Assembly (NCBI RefSeq): GCF_949628215.1
Contig: NC_134279.1
Span: 58,759,766 to 58,823,765 of the forward strand
Origin: Phalacrocorax aristotelis
Taxonomy: Eukaryota; Chordata; Aves; Suliformes; Phalacrocoracidae
Direction: 5' to 3'
Length of the DNA stretch: 64,000 nt
The notes beneath the pieces are model-generated. The model was not told the origin of the DNA and did not search any database. It saw nothing but the letters and a program-made list of their open reading frames with translations. Positions 10,502 to 23,318 of this stretch are shown here, one piece after another. A program made the translations under genes and the position numbers. How positions within the stretch are numbered: position 1 is the stretch's first letter; each line of letters starts with the position of its first letter.

Positions 10502-13500
10502 ATTAAGTAACACTTTTAGGGGAAGGTAAGGATCATTATGTGCTCTGAAATCAGGCTGTGTATGGCAGCCACTACCTGTAAAATGCTGTACTTGTTAAAT
10601 AGAAAACCTGAATGAAAACAAATTGCAAGTTGAATTTACCATAATGCAGACATTAACAACAAAGCAAAGGAATGGCCAGTGGCTACCATCTTCCATACCT
10701 GTATGTAGTACTGTATACTCCAGCAGGAATGCTATCTGTTGGTTAAAAACAGAGAACAAGTGCTCTTCTTTATTTTTACCATCAATACCATAAATTTTTG
10801 TTATTTTTCCTTTACTGCATATTCTAAGTACTAAAAGCAAAAAAGCAAAAAATACATCCTTTCAGAAATATATTTTTTTCTTATATCAGCATGTCTAATT
10901 TTTTAACCGTAACTGCTGTTTTCATGATACTTCCAGATTGCTTTTGTAAAGCGATGCTATTTAGAATTTCAATATATAAACAAAAAGATTAATGTTCTGG
11001 GTGATATCAGCTATAGTGTGAAATACGAAAAGTAATTCTTTGCCTTCTACACAGATACCTAGTAATATGGTTATTGATCCACCTTTTTAATGAAAAGTGA
11101 TTTGACAGAAAGTTTTAGTTACATACTTAGCAATACAGTTTCTGTAGTAAGGAAAATATATCTATCTGCAGAACAAGATTCTAAGCTCATAAATTAATGA
11201 GAGAAAGCATCTATTGGATGACTGTTGCTTTGACCACCCGTGCCTCACGCTTCCAACTACAGTATGAAGCATGGATGAAATTTCACTAATACAATATGGG
11301 CAAATGCTTTGAGACAGTACAGCCAGCAGAAACTTGAGATGAGGATTATCTTGTAGGTCTGGTTTTTCATCCTAGCTAGGGTGTGTTACCTTAATAAGTA
11401 AGCCAAATAATTACTTATTTACAGATTCAGCAAATGGTAAGGTCACACTGGCATTTTTGAGAAAGAACGACACGAAAACTGATTGGTTAAAGTGGCCTGA
11501 ATTTCTTTGAAATAGTCTGATAGTGGTTAGAATTCAAGCGAAGTCTATGGGATGGTAAAAGAAAAGGTACTGGGATAGGAGGGGATGTAGCATTCAGAAC
11601 ATCCAAAGACATGGTGAGGTACTATATAGGTATCCTGCCTGCAGCTCAGTTTATTGTACAGCATTTCATTAAGAAATACTGAGTGACATTAAAATGACGT
11701 GAAAGCAAGAAACTATTTCACAATATGTGCAAGTTTTCCAGTTGTGCTCGTAGTTTTTTCAATACAATAGGAAAAGCATTTGTACAGTGTGTTTCGCCAA
11801 ACACCTTCGTAATTTTTCATGAATCAGATAAAACTAGCACCAGAAAAACATTTTCCGGTCTGAGCTTTAGGGGAAGCCTCACTGTTTCTGTTCCTTACTC
11901 TACAACGCTTCATGTTAGTATTATATTTTAAAAAATGACCAGGTCCTTTTTAAATCCTCAGCTTTTTGATGTGCATCTTGAGATATTTTTGAAGGTATCA
12001 GATTGTCAAAAAGTGGAGGAGTCGGTAAATCCTATAAATTGTTCTCTGTTGGCATTTCTTATGGCAAACTGGGCTTTTTGTTTGTTTGGTTGGTTTTTTT
12101 ACTTTTGTTGCTGATGACTGAAGGAGGAAATAGAATTGAAATGTCCGTGTGTGTATATATATACGCACTACAAGCACTGGAGTCATGACCATCTACTTGC
12201 CTTCTCAGTGCTGGATCATTTAATATCCCTCTTTATATTTATATAAACCCTATCTTTTAAATGTGCAAATGCAATGGATCTGTGTCTGCCCTGTTTTACA
12301 GGATTTGGGAAAACTCTACTAACTTAAGTGGACTAACTGTACACTTCCTTAGAATGGTGTCAGAGACTATTTCAGGTACAGTACTGCACGCGTAGCTTGT
12401 GAATATTTGCGTCAGTGAAGAGTATGTAAATGGCCTTTGTTTGATTAAAAGCTGCACAAGTTAAAAGCTCTGGTATCAGTATAACTGAGGAGCATTTGAG
12501 GAGCTGTGAGATATAAAACTGGGGTGGCAGCTGTGTGCAAAAAAACAGGGAAGGTGAAACAGGGCTTCTGTTCACAAAACCTGCCTACCTATATTGCTGT
12601 GTGATGTTAATTCTTATTCACTTCTAGCCCTAAATGACTGTGCCTGATGGCTCTGTCTTGTTGAGCTCTCTCCTTTTTTTACTGAAGAAGCAGCAGCATC
12701 ATCTGTACTGGTTGCAGGAGGAGCATTTGTAGTAGTTGTCAAGAAAGGCAAGATTACAACTGACACTAGTTTAAAAAACAGTTGGGCGTTTTATATGCCT
12801 GCGATGCAGGGAATCTCTATTTCAGCTGTCTTTTTCTTCAAACTTTGATGATAAGCGTCACTAAGTCACTAAAGGAATTTCCCTTTGCTGTGCTTCTGTG
12901 AAATAGGGAAGCATGATCACCATTTCATTCGTGGAAAATGGAGATAGTATTAGCAGGGAAAGGTGAAAATTACAGTGGCTGAATAGTAGATGTTCTGTGA
13001 AACGTTCAAATGCCTATCTCAGTTTGGAAATATGGACTTAGACTGATGTTTCAAGGGGTCAGGAGTTGAACCTGGCTTTCTTCAGAACATTGGGAAACTG
13101 GGGAACATTGGGAAATCACTGAACCATCCTTCCCCTTCTTACATGCAGGTATCCACTTGGAATTCAGCTGTATTTGGTGGAGCAATAGAGAATTGATAGG
13201 TTTTGAGGGTAGTGGACTTTTTCTAAGTAATTGCCAAAATTATGAGCGTGATGGTGAAAAAGCCAAATGCCTTTAATCATTTACAAGTTGGTTTAGAAAC
13301 AGCTTTTTCCCTACCATATGATAAAGAAATATGCATGAGTAATAGAAAAATGCCTGAGGCCATGAGCATACCACCATGGTTAGGTAACTTTGCTCAGAGT
13401 TTGCTCTGAGCAAGCTGATGACTTTTGAACTGTGCTTAGCCAGCCACCACTGCAGGCCTTGAGCACGGAGACAGCGCTGACACGACAACTGACTAGCTCT

Positions 13501-16500
13501 GCTTTTTGGGCTAGTTAGCTGGGGTGCATGGCCACACCGGCACTCTGGGCCTGGAGTTAGCTTCTTCCAAGGTGGGTTCATTTCTGTGCACATCCCTGTC
13601 CTGAATAGTCCAGTCAAATGTAACATACCTTCATTCCTGTTTCCAAGCTGTGGAATGTCTGCTTGCATGTGTTGCCGTCTCTCGATGTCTGAAGAAAATC
13701 TGCTGTTACCCTTTCAATATTTTTAATGACTGTCCTATGACTAGTTTCACCCAATCATTCCCAGATGCTTCAGCTGCGTTCAGTCCCTGATGGGTCTGAG
13801 GGCAGGCATGCAGCCTCCCAGACTTGGAGAGAGGTGTGAGGTGTACCTTTCCCTCCCAGAGCTCTCGCACTGAACTCTCTCCTCTGCATAGGGTTTGCAC
13901 AGGAGGATGTGTCCCTCCTGACGGCCTTGCCCTTGCCTCTGCAGAGGCTGGTTATGTAACTTTACAAGGCTGTATTCCCAGTATCTATAGTAACATTTAA
14001 ACAGAAATAAAACAGTTCCCAAAACAGGAAAAAGTTACTGAAAACTATCCAAAAATGAGATCTTACCTCTCCTGGGCAGCAAAACGTGGGTTGCTGGATC
14101 TATATAAGCTATAGATGAGATCCTTATCCCTGTTGTCTCCTTTCACAGTATGCAAGAGAGACGGAAGAGAGGAAAAGGTCTTCAGAGAGGAGACAACTGA
14201 CCTGGAATGGGAACGGGGGAGGACAGCTGCATGGCTGCTTTCCACAGATGCTTTCAGAAACTTGGTAAGAGGGTTTTACTAGGGATGGGAGTGGGAAGAG
14301 CCATGGGGATGTCGATAACAGCTGCATTTTGAAGTGTGTTGGTGCTGGGAGCACTGCAGCTTACATGCCAGCTGAAGAGTGTGCCTGAGATGTCTGGATT
14401 ACATAGGACTGAGAAGACCGGGATTGGGAGAACATGAAGATGGCTTTTCTGTTAAGTTTACTCTCCTCTACACAGAAGGCATGCTCTCTTCAGGCTCCTT
14501 TGGATCCCTTATGAACGGCAAAGCTACTCCTGTGGTGATCACCTCTTAAAAGAACTCCCTCTGCAAAACTTTTTGGTGAGACATGGACAAAGCAGGTTCA
14601 TGTCAGTGGAGAAATTCCACCTTTGGTGAACAGTTATTTAGGAATACCATCATAAAGATCTGCTGCAGCAATTCTGAAGCTTGATTTAAAGTACTTATAA
14701 ATGCTCAGTATTCATTCTTGAGAACAAAAAGGTGTCCATTCACATTTCCTCGTGCTTACTCAGTGCATATACTTTTGAGGGGCATGTGTGCTGTATTTAT
14801 TTCTGCAGGCATCCTATTTGCCCTGTCATCTCTGTGGGGCATACAATATCCAAAATCTTCCTTTGATCTGTTCCCATTGTGCCTGTTGATATCTCTCCTC
14901 TTTAAGAAGCCTTTGCAGAGAGCATCAGGAAAGGACAATACATTGCACATACTTCTAATAAAAGGCCTGGACAAACTGCTAGTGGTCAGCTGCATATTCC
15001 AGGAGTAGTTGGAAATGTAGAATTTGGGGCTTGTGGAGCTTCCAGTAGTTTACAGAATATACATATTTTTCTTGGATAACTCTAATGGCTTTTGCTTCTA
15101 ATGCAATTTACAGGTGGTTTTTTTCTTTATTCTACCATGTTTGAATGCTTGACTTTAGAAAAGCAAATGTGATATAATTGTAGGATTAAGGTCTGGTGCA
15201 AAATTACATCTCTTTTTGGAGTGTGCTTATGGCAGGGAAGAAGTATAAATTTAGAATACAGAAGTCTCAAATCAGATTTTTTACTTACTGGGTTTCAGAG
15301 ATGCTAATAAAATGTGTTTGTTATTTAAGATGTAAAATGAAAACAGAAGAGCTGCTTAAACTTAAGGGTGAAGCTTTGAGGAGATATTATTTTAAAAATT
15401 ATGATAGGTAAAATAATATTCTTATTCAAAAGCAGTTGAATTTTATTGCTTTGGGGAAAATAATTATAGAATTAAAAATGCAAATGAATGTTTTTCTCAA
15501 AAAGGGTTGTGTACTTCCTGCAAAATTTGCCACTATATCAGAAGTCTTTAAACTCTCAAATCTTCCCAAAGAAAATTGTTGTGAAGATAAACATCAGTCC
15601 TTTGGGGTTGGAAGTTCTCAGAAATAAACATTTGAGAAAGTTAGAGCTTCTTATACAGGCACCATCAACTTAGAGATGTCCTCAGTGACATGCTTTTTCC
15701 ACAGTACTCCAGAAATCAAGACTTACTCTGTTAACAAGCTAGCTTTTAGTTACAAAAGTAATTAATAAAAGGGTCACTGATCCATTTAAACTTTTTTAAG
15801 CGGTTACGATCATGGCTGGGGAAGAGAATAAAAGGTAAAAAGGATCAAACGTGGAATATTTTGACCACAAAAGTTATAAATCTGACTTCAAGTGTACAAA
15901 AAACTAAAACTAAGAACACTGTTTTTGGCAGGTAGTAATGAAGAATTGGGAGGATCAGAAATTCTAGAGTGGAAAATTAACATACACACCCACTGGACAA
16001 AATTCACCCATGTGTAAACAGCCAGCAATGGCCCACTTCCCGCATAAATCCCATTTACATCCTTAAGTTGGAGTAAATGTTTAGGGGTAATTTTAAAGGC
16101 ATACTCAAGAAGGGAGGATTTCAGTTTTTGTGAATTAATAAGTATCCTGGATTCTGCAAAGACTTATGTATGTCCCTAACCTAATATATGGCAAATACTT
16201 CTGGTATGATAACTTAGAACGTGTAAATTTAAAATGCTTGCTGTAAAGGTTAGGTGGAATTGGAACCTAAGCAAAGAAATGTAAGACATGAAAAATAAAT
16301 TGTAAGATCTTACCTTTTAAGTATGTGTCAACAGTAACAGAGTAGTTAGCATATGCATAGGACTATATATATTAGAAGCATTGTCTGGACAAGGCTCCAG
16401 ATCCAAAATGCCAGTATTCATGTCAGTAGTCCCAAGGAAATTGAAGGGGCTACTTTGGTAGGGCTGTAGAATAGAGCCCCTTCACTAAGCTTTACATGCA

Positions 16501-19500
16501 ACAGAGTCACCTATGTTATTACCACTTACAGTTTATGGATGAAATAGCACGATGGGGTAAGAAACAGATATTTGCTTCTTTTTTACATTAGTAAATGTCT
16601 CAATGAAGCTAAGAGAAAACACCTTAAGGAACCAAAACAAGTCTTTATTATGTAGCCTTGTAGCCAGGCATTAGTAAGGCAAGATGGTGTTGTAGATTTC
16701 TCACTTTAAAATTCATGTTAAATAGGGATACATCATGCAGTTGGGAGCCTAATGAAGAAGAAAATGTCCAGATTTTCTTTATTTCTTTAAAGATCCCATT
16801 CAAGGAAACTCCTAAGCGAGTAGGTTCACCAAAAGGCTATTGAGCCTTCAGTATTGTGTGTTATACAAGGTGGATTTCTCCTGGGTTGTTGCCACGGTTT
16901 TAAGACTTGTGGTAGGCACTGCTTGAACATTGCTGTGTAGCCAAGCAAGGATTGTTTGCTTTAAGAAGGTGCCACATTGGCTTTGTATTTGTGACATCTT
17001 CCTTCCAAATGGTGGACAGTTAATTGGGCCGTTTTGCAGAAATGGGGAGAATTCAAGGTTTGAAAGCATGGTAAGGTCTGCCTGCCCATCAGCACCCAGA
17101 CTTTTCAGGCTAACCTGATTTCTTTCCAAATACCCTCCACCTCAACATTTCTTTGTTGTTTTTTTTTTTTTCTTTATAATTTCTTTTATTGCTTGAACTT
17201 CTGTCAATTTTGCAGACTAGAGCTCCTGTTTCTGTATAGATAGATAAGAAGAACACACCAAAATGGGATTTCTTTCAATCTTATAAATGGTTCGCATATG
17301 CCAGTGGATAGGGGAACACAAAGTGCACAAAAGATGAGTGGAAGAAGTAAGGTGGAAATAATTCAAATATGAATGGTCTGCCCCCTTTCTTTCAGCAAAA
17401 TCTTCAGTTCTTAATTCTCAAATAATTAGACACAAATCTTGGAAAAAAAAAAATCAGTGAATACAGACTGAATTCCCTGCTGACTTCAGATGAGTTGCAC
17501 CAAGAAGTTATTTGCCCCCACGTATTACACAGAAGATATACTTGGGTGTGCCTAGTGATAACTGTACTTGGGAGAATGCAAAGCAAAGCAGGTCCCTTTT
17601 TATGCCAGTGATTTGCACACTAAGGAACCTTGAAAACTCTTGTTTCTCAGACAGGGTATCTGTGGAATTCCTGCCATCTATGTGCAATGAATTCAGACTG
17701 AGATCTTAAAATTGGCTTCCTTCAATCGAGTTTTGTTATGTACTTGGCATGCTTTCACACCCAAACCTCCCATCTGCAGCCTGCACCTGCATTGCTCAAT
17801 ATTTAACTCAAAGATCTCTGAACTTCCTGGACCACTAAGGTGTTTTTTGGTTTGTGGCTTGCTGGCCAGGGCTGTTGCTTACCATAAGAAAGAGGTTTAG
17901 ATGCAGTAAATAATGTAGATTTCCAGTTTCCTCAGTTTTGTTTCTGCTCATTGAAAAGAGCTCCTTTCAGGCGTGCTGCAGCTTTTCCTCTGCATGAAGC
18001 ATGGGGCATGAAGAGCAGGGTGTAGCGTTTACAACCTGAAATTAAAATGCCATTGCTTTACATTCTTACATGTTCTCTTTCTGCACAGTAGTGAAGTGAG
18101 AGCAGGATATACTGCTGCCTTTACCACAAACAAACCCGCTATTTTCTGCTCTCAGTTACTGAACTCTTTAAAAAAGAGCAAATCCTTCTCTTTGTCTTAC
18201 AACTGTTTCTGACAAACTGGCAGTAAGAATTCAGGACTTCCATGCAGGCTCTTGTATGACACAGCTGAGCTGCTCCACAGCATGCCGTCCCCAGCACTCC
18301 ACAGGGAGTTAGCAGCTCCGTGGACTAGAGACACACCACTAATTATTTGTACTGGTTTTATAGTCATACCTCTCCCTTCCGGGTCTTGTGGGTCTCCTCA
18401 GTGCTCTGAAGGCTGGATCCAGCTTGGTAGAGTGAAAAAAATCCCTCTAGGGTTCCTCTACAGGTGTATACAGATTTCTAATGAGCTGTATACCTTATTA
18501 ATAAGACGAAATATTTAAATATCTGGAATTAGTTCCTAAAAATTATAAAATTGTGTGCGTGTGCATGCAAACACTCCTGGGTACCCCCAAATATGCATGC
18601 ATAAATACAGATATGCACTCAGATATGTGTTTATAGTGGCTTGGATAATATATGAACTTGAAGATTCATTGGCCTGACTTTTACGGATGGGAGATGATAT
18701 AGTACCTGTGAAGGCTGGAGATCTGCTTTACACTAGAAAATATGTTTGGAGCTGACAAGGCTTCCACAGTTATGACCAGAGGAAAGATTGCTTTTGCTCA
18801 TATCCCTTCTTTACTGGGGAAAAAAAAAAAGCCCTTTCTGGTACACCTGTCTCCCCACTGGAATTTTACTGAATCCAGAGCAGTGACGGATAACTTGGAA
18901 AGGCTCTGGATGCCACTCTTGGCTCCTTTCTTCAAGCCAGCTCAAAGGGGTTAGGGGACATGAACTGGCCACACAGTTCCAGAGAATCCTTTGTGTGTGA
19001 CCACTTTTTATTGCTATTCAAAGGCAAGGCACTACAAGCAATTAATAACCCGTGTAAAACTGCTATTGAGATGTCTGCTGGCAACAAGTAGAATGACATT
19101 TGTTGAAAGAGGGATAGTTTAATGGTCTTAGCACAGGACTGTGATTGAGGATCTCCTGTGTTCTTCCTGTGATTTTGACAGGGATTGCCAGCCTGTCTTT
19201 TGAGAGGTCATATATTCTCTATGTGCTTCTATTTACCTTCTCCGAAATGGGCTAGAAAGCTTTACTTAGCTTTTAAGAGCCAGAAATAATTAGTTTCTGT
19301 TTACAAAATACTGTCAAGACATACAACATCGATCATCAGTCTCATCTACCTTTATTTTTCTGAATATTAGGTGTCCTAGACATGTTCTGCATTTGGTGGA
19401 GAGAGACTTCTCCAGAGGGTGAGACCTCCCTACATGTCAGCATGGGAGAAGTTTTCCTTCCAAAAGAAATTTCCCCTTTCCAGTTGTTGTGGAGAGAATT

Positions 19501-20837
19501 TAGATGGTTGGGGGATGATGACTTTTAGATGGCTACGGTGAAGTGAAATGAACCCCCCATCCTGGACGCTACATTTAGGGCTTTTTATACACTGTGCAAA
19601 GAAGACAGAGTTTGCACTTCACACCTCTGATCTCTGAAATGAAAAGATCTGCATGAACGAGAGTGATGAGTATTTCACAAGGGAACACCTGGAAAAGAAA
19701 GATTGTAACCCAAATTAGAAGCAATTTAGGTAAAATCTTCTAGTGAAGTGGAGTTGTTGCCATGAGCTAAGATGAATGGGCTACAGGACTGCTTGGAGCT
19801 TTAGGAATGGAACAGGGACACAGGCTCATGGAGTATTTCAACAGCCAGATGGCTGGCTAGGAAAGAGAAGATACAAGGCAAGAAAAATAGTAATTATAGA
19901 TATTATCATTGCTGTGGAGCAAGGCCAGTGCAATAGCCTGATTATGAGCACACTACATCATTGGGAAGCTGAACAAGAGGGAGAGAGTTTTAGGCCATCC
20001 ATCTGAGTGGACCAGTAGAGAGTCAGTGCTCAGAAGTGATCTCAACTGCAGGGGGCAAAATGCCAGCCCCATTACCAATACAGTCTCCTTCGCCCGCTGA
20101 TCTCTTTGGCAGTGTTGGTGTAAGCGAAGCAAAACATGGCTTAATGAGATTGCAGGAAGAATGGCAGGCAAGCCTTCTTTTCAGTATGCAATAGCTGCAG
20201 TTTTCCACATCACGTGCGGTCACCAGGTTGCAGATGGGGTAGGACCACCCCATCCATCTGAAAAGATGGTCTTTGTTGAAAACAGACTGAAGTCAAAGAG
20301 CTGGGCTTTGAACACTCCAGGATCCATAGCTCATGTAACAAACTGTCCTCTTGCTGAGAGCCAAAATTTCTAAATCCTGTCTGCTTGAACTCTGCTAGCC
20401 CCTCACACAGTCCTCTGGGTTTACTGCATGTTTTGTGCAGGGTTTCCAGCTCTCTGAGCGCTTGTGCTCAATGCGTGGCAATTTGCTGTGGGGATGTGTC
20501 ACTGGGCAGCACTCGGCAGAGGAGCCTGCGCAGGGATGACAGCAAGACCCCGTGCAGCACGGGCTTGGATAGCCGATGAACTTGAAGGTGCTTGCAGCAG
20601 TGACTACCACTGCCTGTGCATCTGTAGCTATAGCAACCCAGAGTGTTTTCAGGAAAAAAAGTAAACTTGAGTAGGCATTGCCTGAGAGCTCTAGATTTTA
20701 ATTAAAAAGTGATGTTGAGATGGTAGCTCCTGTCATCTGTTGCAATCCTTGAAATATTGGTGAAGCCTGGTCTGCTGGAAGTGGCTGAACCCCAGAAAAT
20801 CTGTGGCGTATACCATCCTTACAGGATTAATACCTAT
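10502..20837. other. Non-coding, no gene recognised
   Basis: About 10 kb of AT-rich DNA with short ORFs only. No tRNA, snRNA or coding exon is recognised. Notable items are an old repeat-like segment at 15980-16095, T-rich tracts near 12090 and 17157-17172, and an alternating purine/pyrimidine stretch at 18552-18572 (TGTGTGCGTGTGCATGCA), which could adopt Z-DNA. Confidence 0.6.
15980..16095. repeat. Old amniote interspersed repeat-like fragment
   Basis: The blocks CAAAATTCACCCATGTGTAA, CATAAATCCCATTTACATCC and TTAAGTTGGAGTAAATG follow one another in an order I recall from anciently dispersed sequences in reptile and bird DNA. I cannot name the family. Divergence is high and the ends are not defined. 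Confidence 0.35.
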
Positions 20838-21400
20838 CAGGTAGGATGATACAATTTAAAAGGACCTTTTGGATCATCAAGTCTGTGTCTTTCCTGTTGC
20901 AGACAGTTGTGTCATACAATCCCTTTCACAAGTTAACTGAGTTTCTCTGTAAAACTAGTTAGGTTTCTGTTTCCACTTTTCATAGTCTCTGTTTCAGAAC
21001 CCTATCTCTTTGTTGGTTAAAAATCTAAATTATGTTGTAAATGTATTAATTACAATTTCCATCAAGTGTCAGCATTATTCACTAGCTGAAAAAGTTACTT
21101 CAGCTTTCTGGTGTTTATGCTGTATCCCTAGCTGACCCTCATTTCACTAGGTTAAATAAACGAGGCTATTGTATTCTTATGTATGGTGGCCTATCTGTTC
21201 TTTGGCTCATGCCAGTCATCTGCACTGCCTTTGCATCCTGAATTCATCCCTCCTGAACAAAGGGTGATTAGAACTGTATATAAAATATTTCAGATGAAGG
21301 TGCAGCAGTGCTTTGCACACTGCCGTGAATATTATTCCATTTCTAATGGAAACATTTTGTCTGAAATATCCCAGGACCACATACTTAATCCATAATTACA
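20838..21400 (-). mobile_element. CR1-like LINE, old and diverged, reversed
   Basis: Read on the + strand it starts with GATACAATTTAAAAGGACC and TGGATCATCAAGTCTGTGTC, the reversed 3' end of an old CR1/L3-type element. It continues through TTTGTTGGTTAAAAATCTAA, the block near 21140 (CATTTCACTAGGTTAAATAA) and GAACTGTATATAAAATATTTCAG (CR1-like GAACTGTACACAGTATTCCAG). The 3' end of the element is therefore on the left. No reading frame survives. Its divergence is much greater than that of the copy at 10.1 kb. Confidence 0.65.
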
Positions 21401-23271
21401 TTTGGGTCTAATGGGCATTCAGTGATCCTGGTATCCTCAGTTGTGTCTTCTGTGTTTCCAGTTAATTACCTCCACCACACTGCAGAAATTCTTGTTTCTA
21501 ATCCTTCGATGCAGGAATTAATATTACATTTAATTTCATTTTAACCTAAGTAGCACTTAAGTAGCACTTTGTTCAATGGCGAATTTGTAAAGCATTTCAT
21601 GAAATGTCAGCGTCTGATATCAATGCAGAGATTTTATTAATTCATTATTATTTTTATTTCACATGAAGAGAAAATTGGATGTACTCAGAGTATATGTTTC
21701 CTAATTTATGAGAGCATTATCATTTGGGTGGGTAAAAAAGATACTAGTAATAATATTGAGTACTAAAGGGGGATCTTTAGTTTAGATTTCTGACTCATCC
21801 CAACTTTGCACAATTTTATCGAATTTAACTGGATTTCATGGTTTGTCTTATTGCAGCAAGGAGAATGCATTTACTGCATTTTCATTCCAAATGCATTAAA
21901 TAACTTTCCCCCAAGTAAAACCACACATTTTTTGTTCAAGGATAGCTCAGCAATTGGGCAGTTTAACCAAAGTTAGCTTAATTAATAGACCTTTGCAATT
22001 CAAGTATGACAATGTTGCAGAAAACTGGCTGAGATGAAGTTCTCCAACCTATAGATCTGAAAGGGCCAAATATTGCTTTTGGTAGAGGATATTATGCTGA
22101 GTTGTACAAAATGTGGGTTTATGTTGTTTGTGCTGTTGGAATCACCAATATTTCTCCTGTTCATTTCTATAACAAATCCCGTATCTTAGAATAAATACAG
22201 GAGGGTAAAGTTCAGGGACATCATTTTGTTTTAAGACTGCGTTTTTCTGCATTTGAAATGCTAGATTTCTCAACTCTGTAGCTGCATTAATGGCATTCTT
22301 TTTCTTGACATCTCTGTGTATTTGTGTGCATGTGTACTTGGTATCTATAGCATTCATGAAGATGCAAAAATATTGTATACAGTGCAAGAAAGGCTTATCC
22401 ATTGTCTTTTCATTACTGGCAGTTCCTGAGAGATGGAAAACAGTGCTTACTTTTTTTTTCTTTCTTTTCTTTTTGCTCTGTTTCAAGCCTAGAGATGTGG
22501 CCTTTGGGAACTATGACATTGTTTTTCCTACTTTGAGGAAAATGTAACTGTCATCCAGCAGTGCCTTATCTGCCACATTTTCTCTGCTTGAAGCGATGTT
22601 TTATAGAAGTACTTGCTTGTAAGTGTAGAGGATCTTTGGCTACTACATGCCCTCTGGCTTTAACAGCTCTTCCTAGGAATCTGACCCGTCATATTCTTTC
22701 AAAAATAAAAGGTGGCAGGTCATTTTGGTGCTAACACTGTTTGAAAAACATAATAAAAAGCTTTATAAAACAAAATATTAACCAGACTAGAACAATGCCA
22801 CAGTCTCCAGAAACATTTCATGCTCCAAGTGAGTTTGATGTTCACAAGGGAAGGACAGGCCTGTGGGTAAATAGGCAACTTTCTGTTTTTCCCAGTTCTC
22901 AGCGCAGCAGCTGGCTGAAGCCATGATCCTGATGTCCCTAGTGTCAGCCATGTCTTTTCCCTGGCTCCAGTGGGCTTTGGGGTTTATTTTTATCTTCTTG
23001 GGGGTCTTTGGGATCTGTTGCATGCAGATAACCACTTATGTCTCATGGGTATTAGGAGGTTTGATTCATTAATCTGTTTAAAGAACATTAAAAGCCTGGC
23101 ATAAGGGTTGCTATAAAAACTGTTAAATATTAGTATTAGTTTGGATTTTCAGAGGCAGGGAAAGGAGGTGGGTCCCCAAAGGAAGCTAAGTCCACTAAAA
23201 GCCATAGGAAATTTAACTGTTAAAATTGCTTTTTCTTCTGGCAATCCTTGCCGCTGTGTACAGAGTGCATA

Positions 23272-23318
23272 TGTGAATTAAGATTCACAGATATGTGACA
23301 TATGCCCATGTCACATAT
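23272..23318. repeat. Two adjacent inverted repeats
   Basis: The first pair is TGTGAAT / ATTCACA (23272-23278 and 23283-23289) with a four-base loop. One base later comes ATATGTGACAT / ATGTCACATAT (23291-23301 and 23308-23318), a perfect 11-base stem with a six-base loop. E-box-like CATATG and ATGTGA motifs recur within it. It could form paired cruciforms or act as a clustered binding site; function is unknown. Confidence 0.75.
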
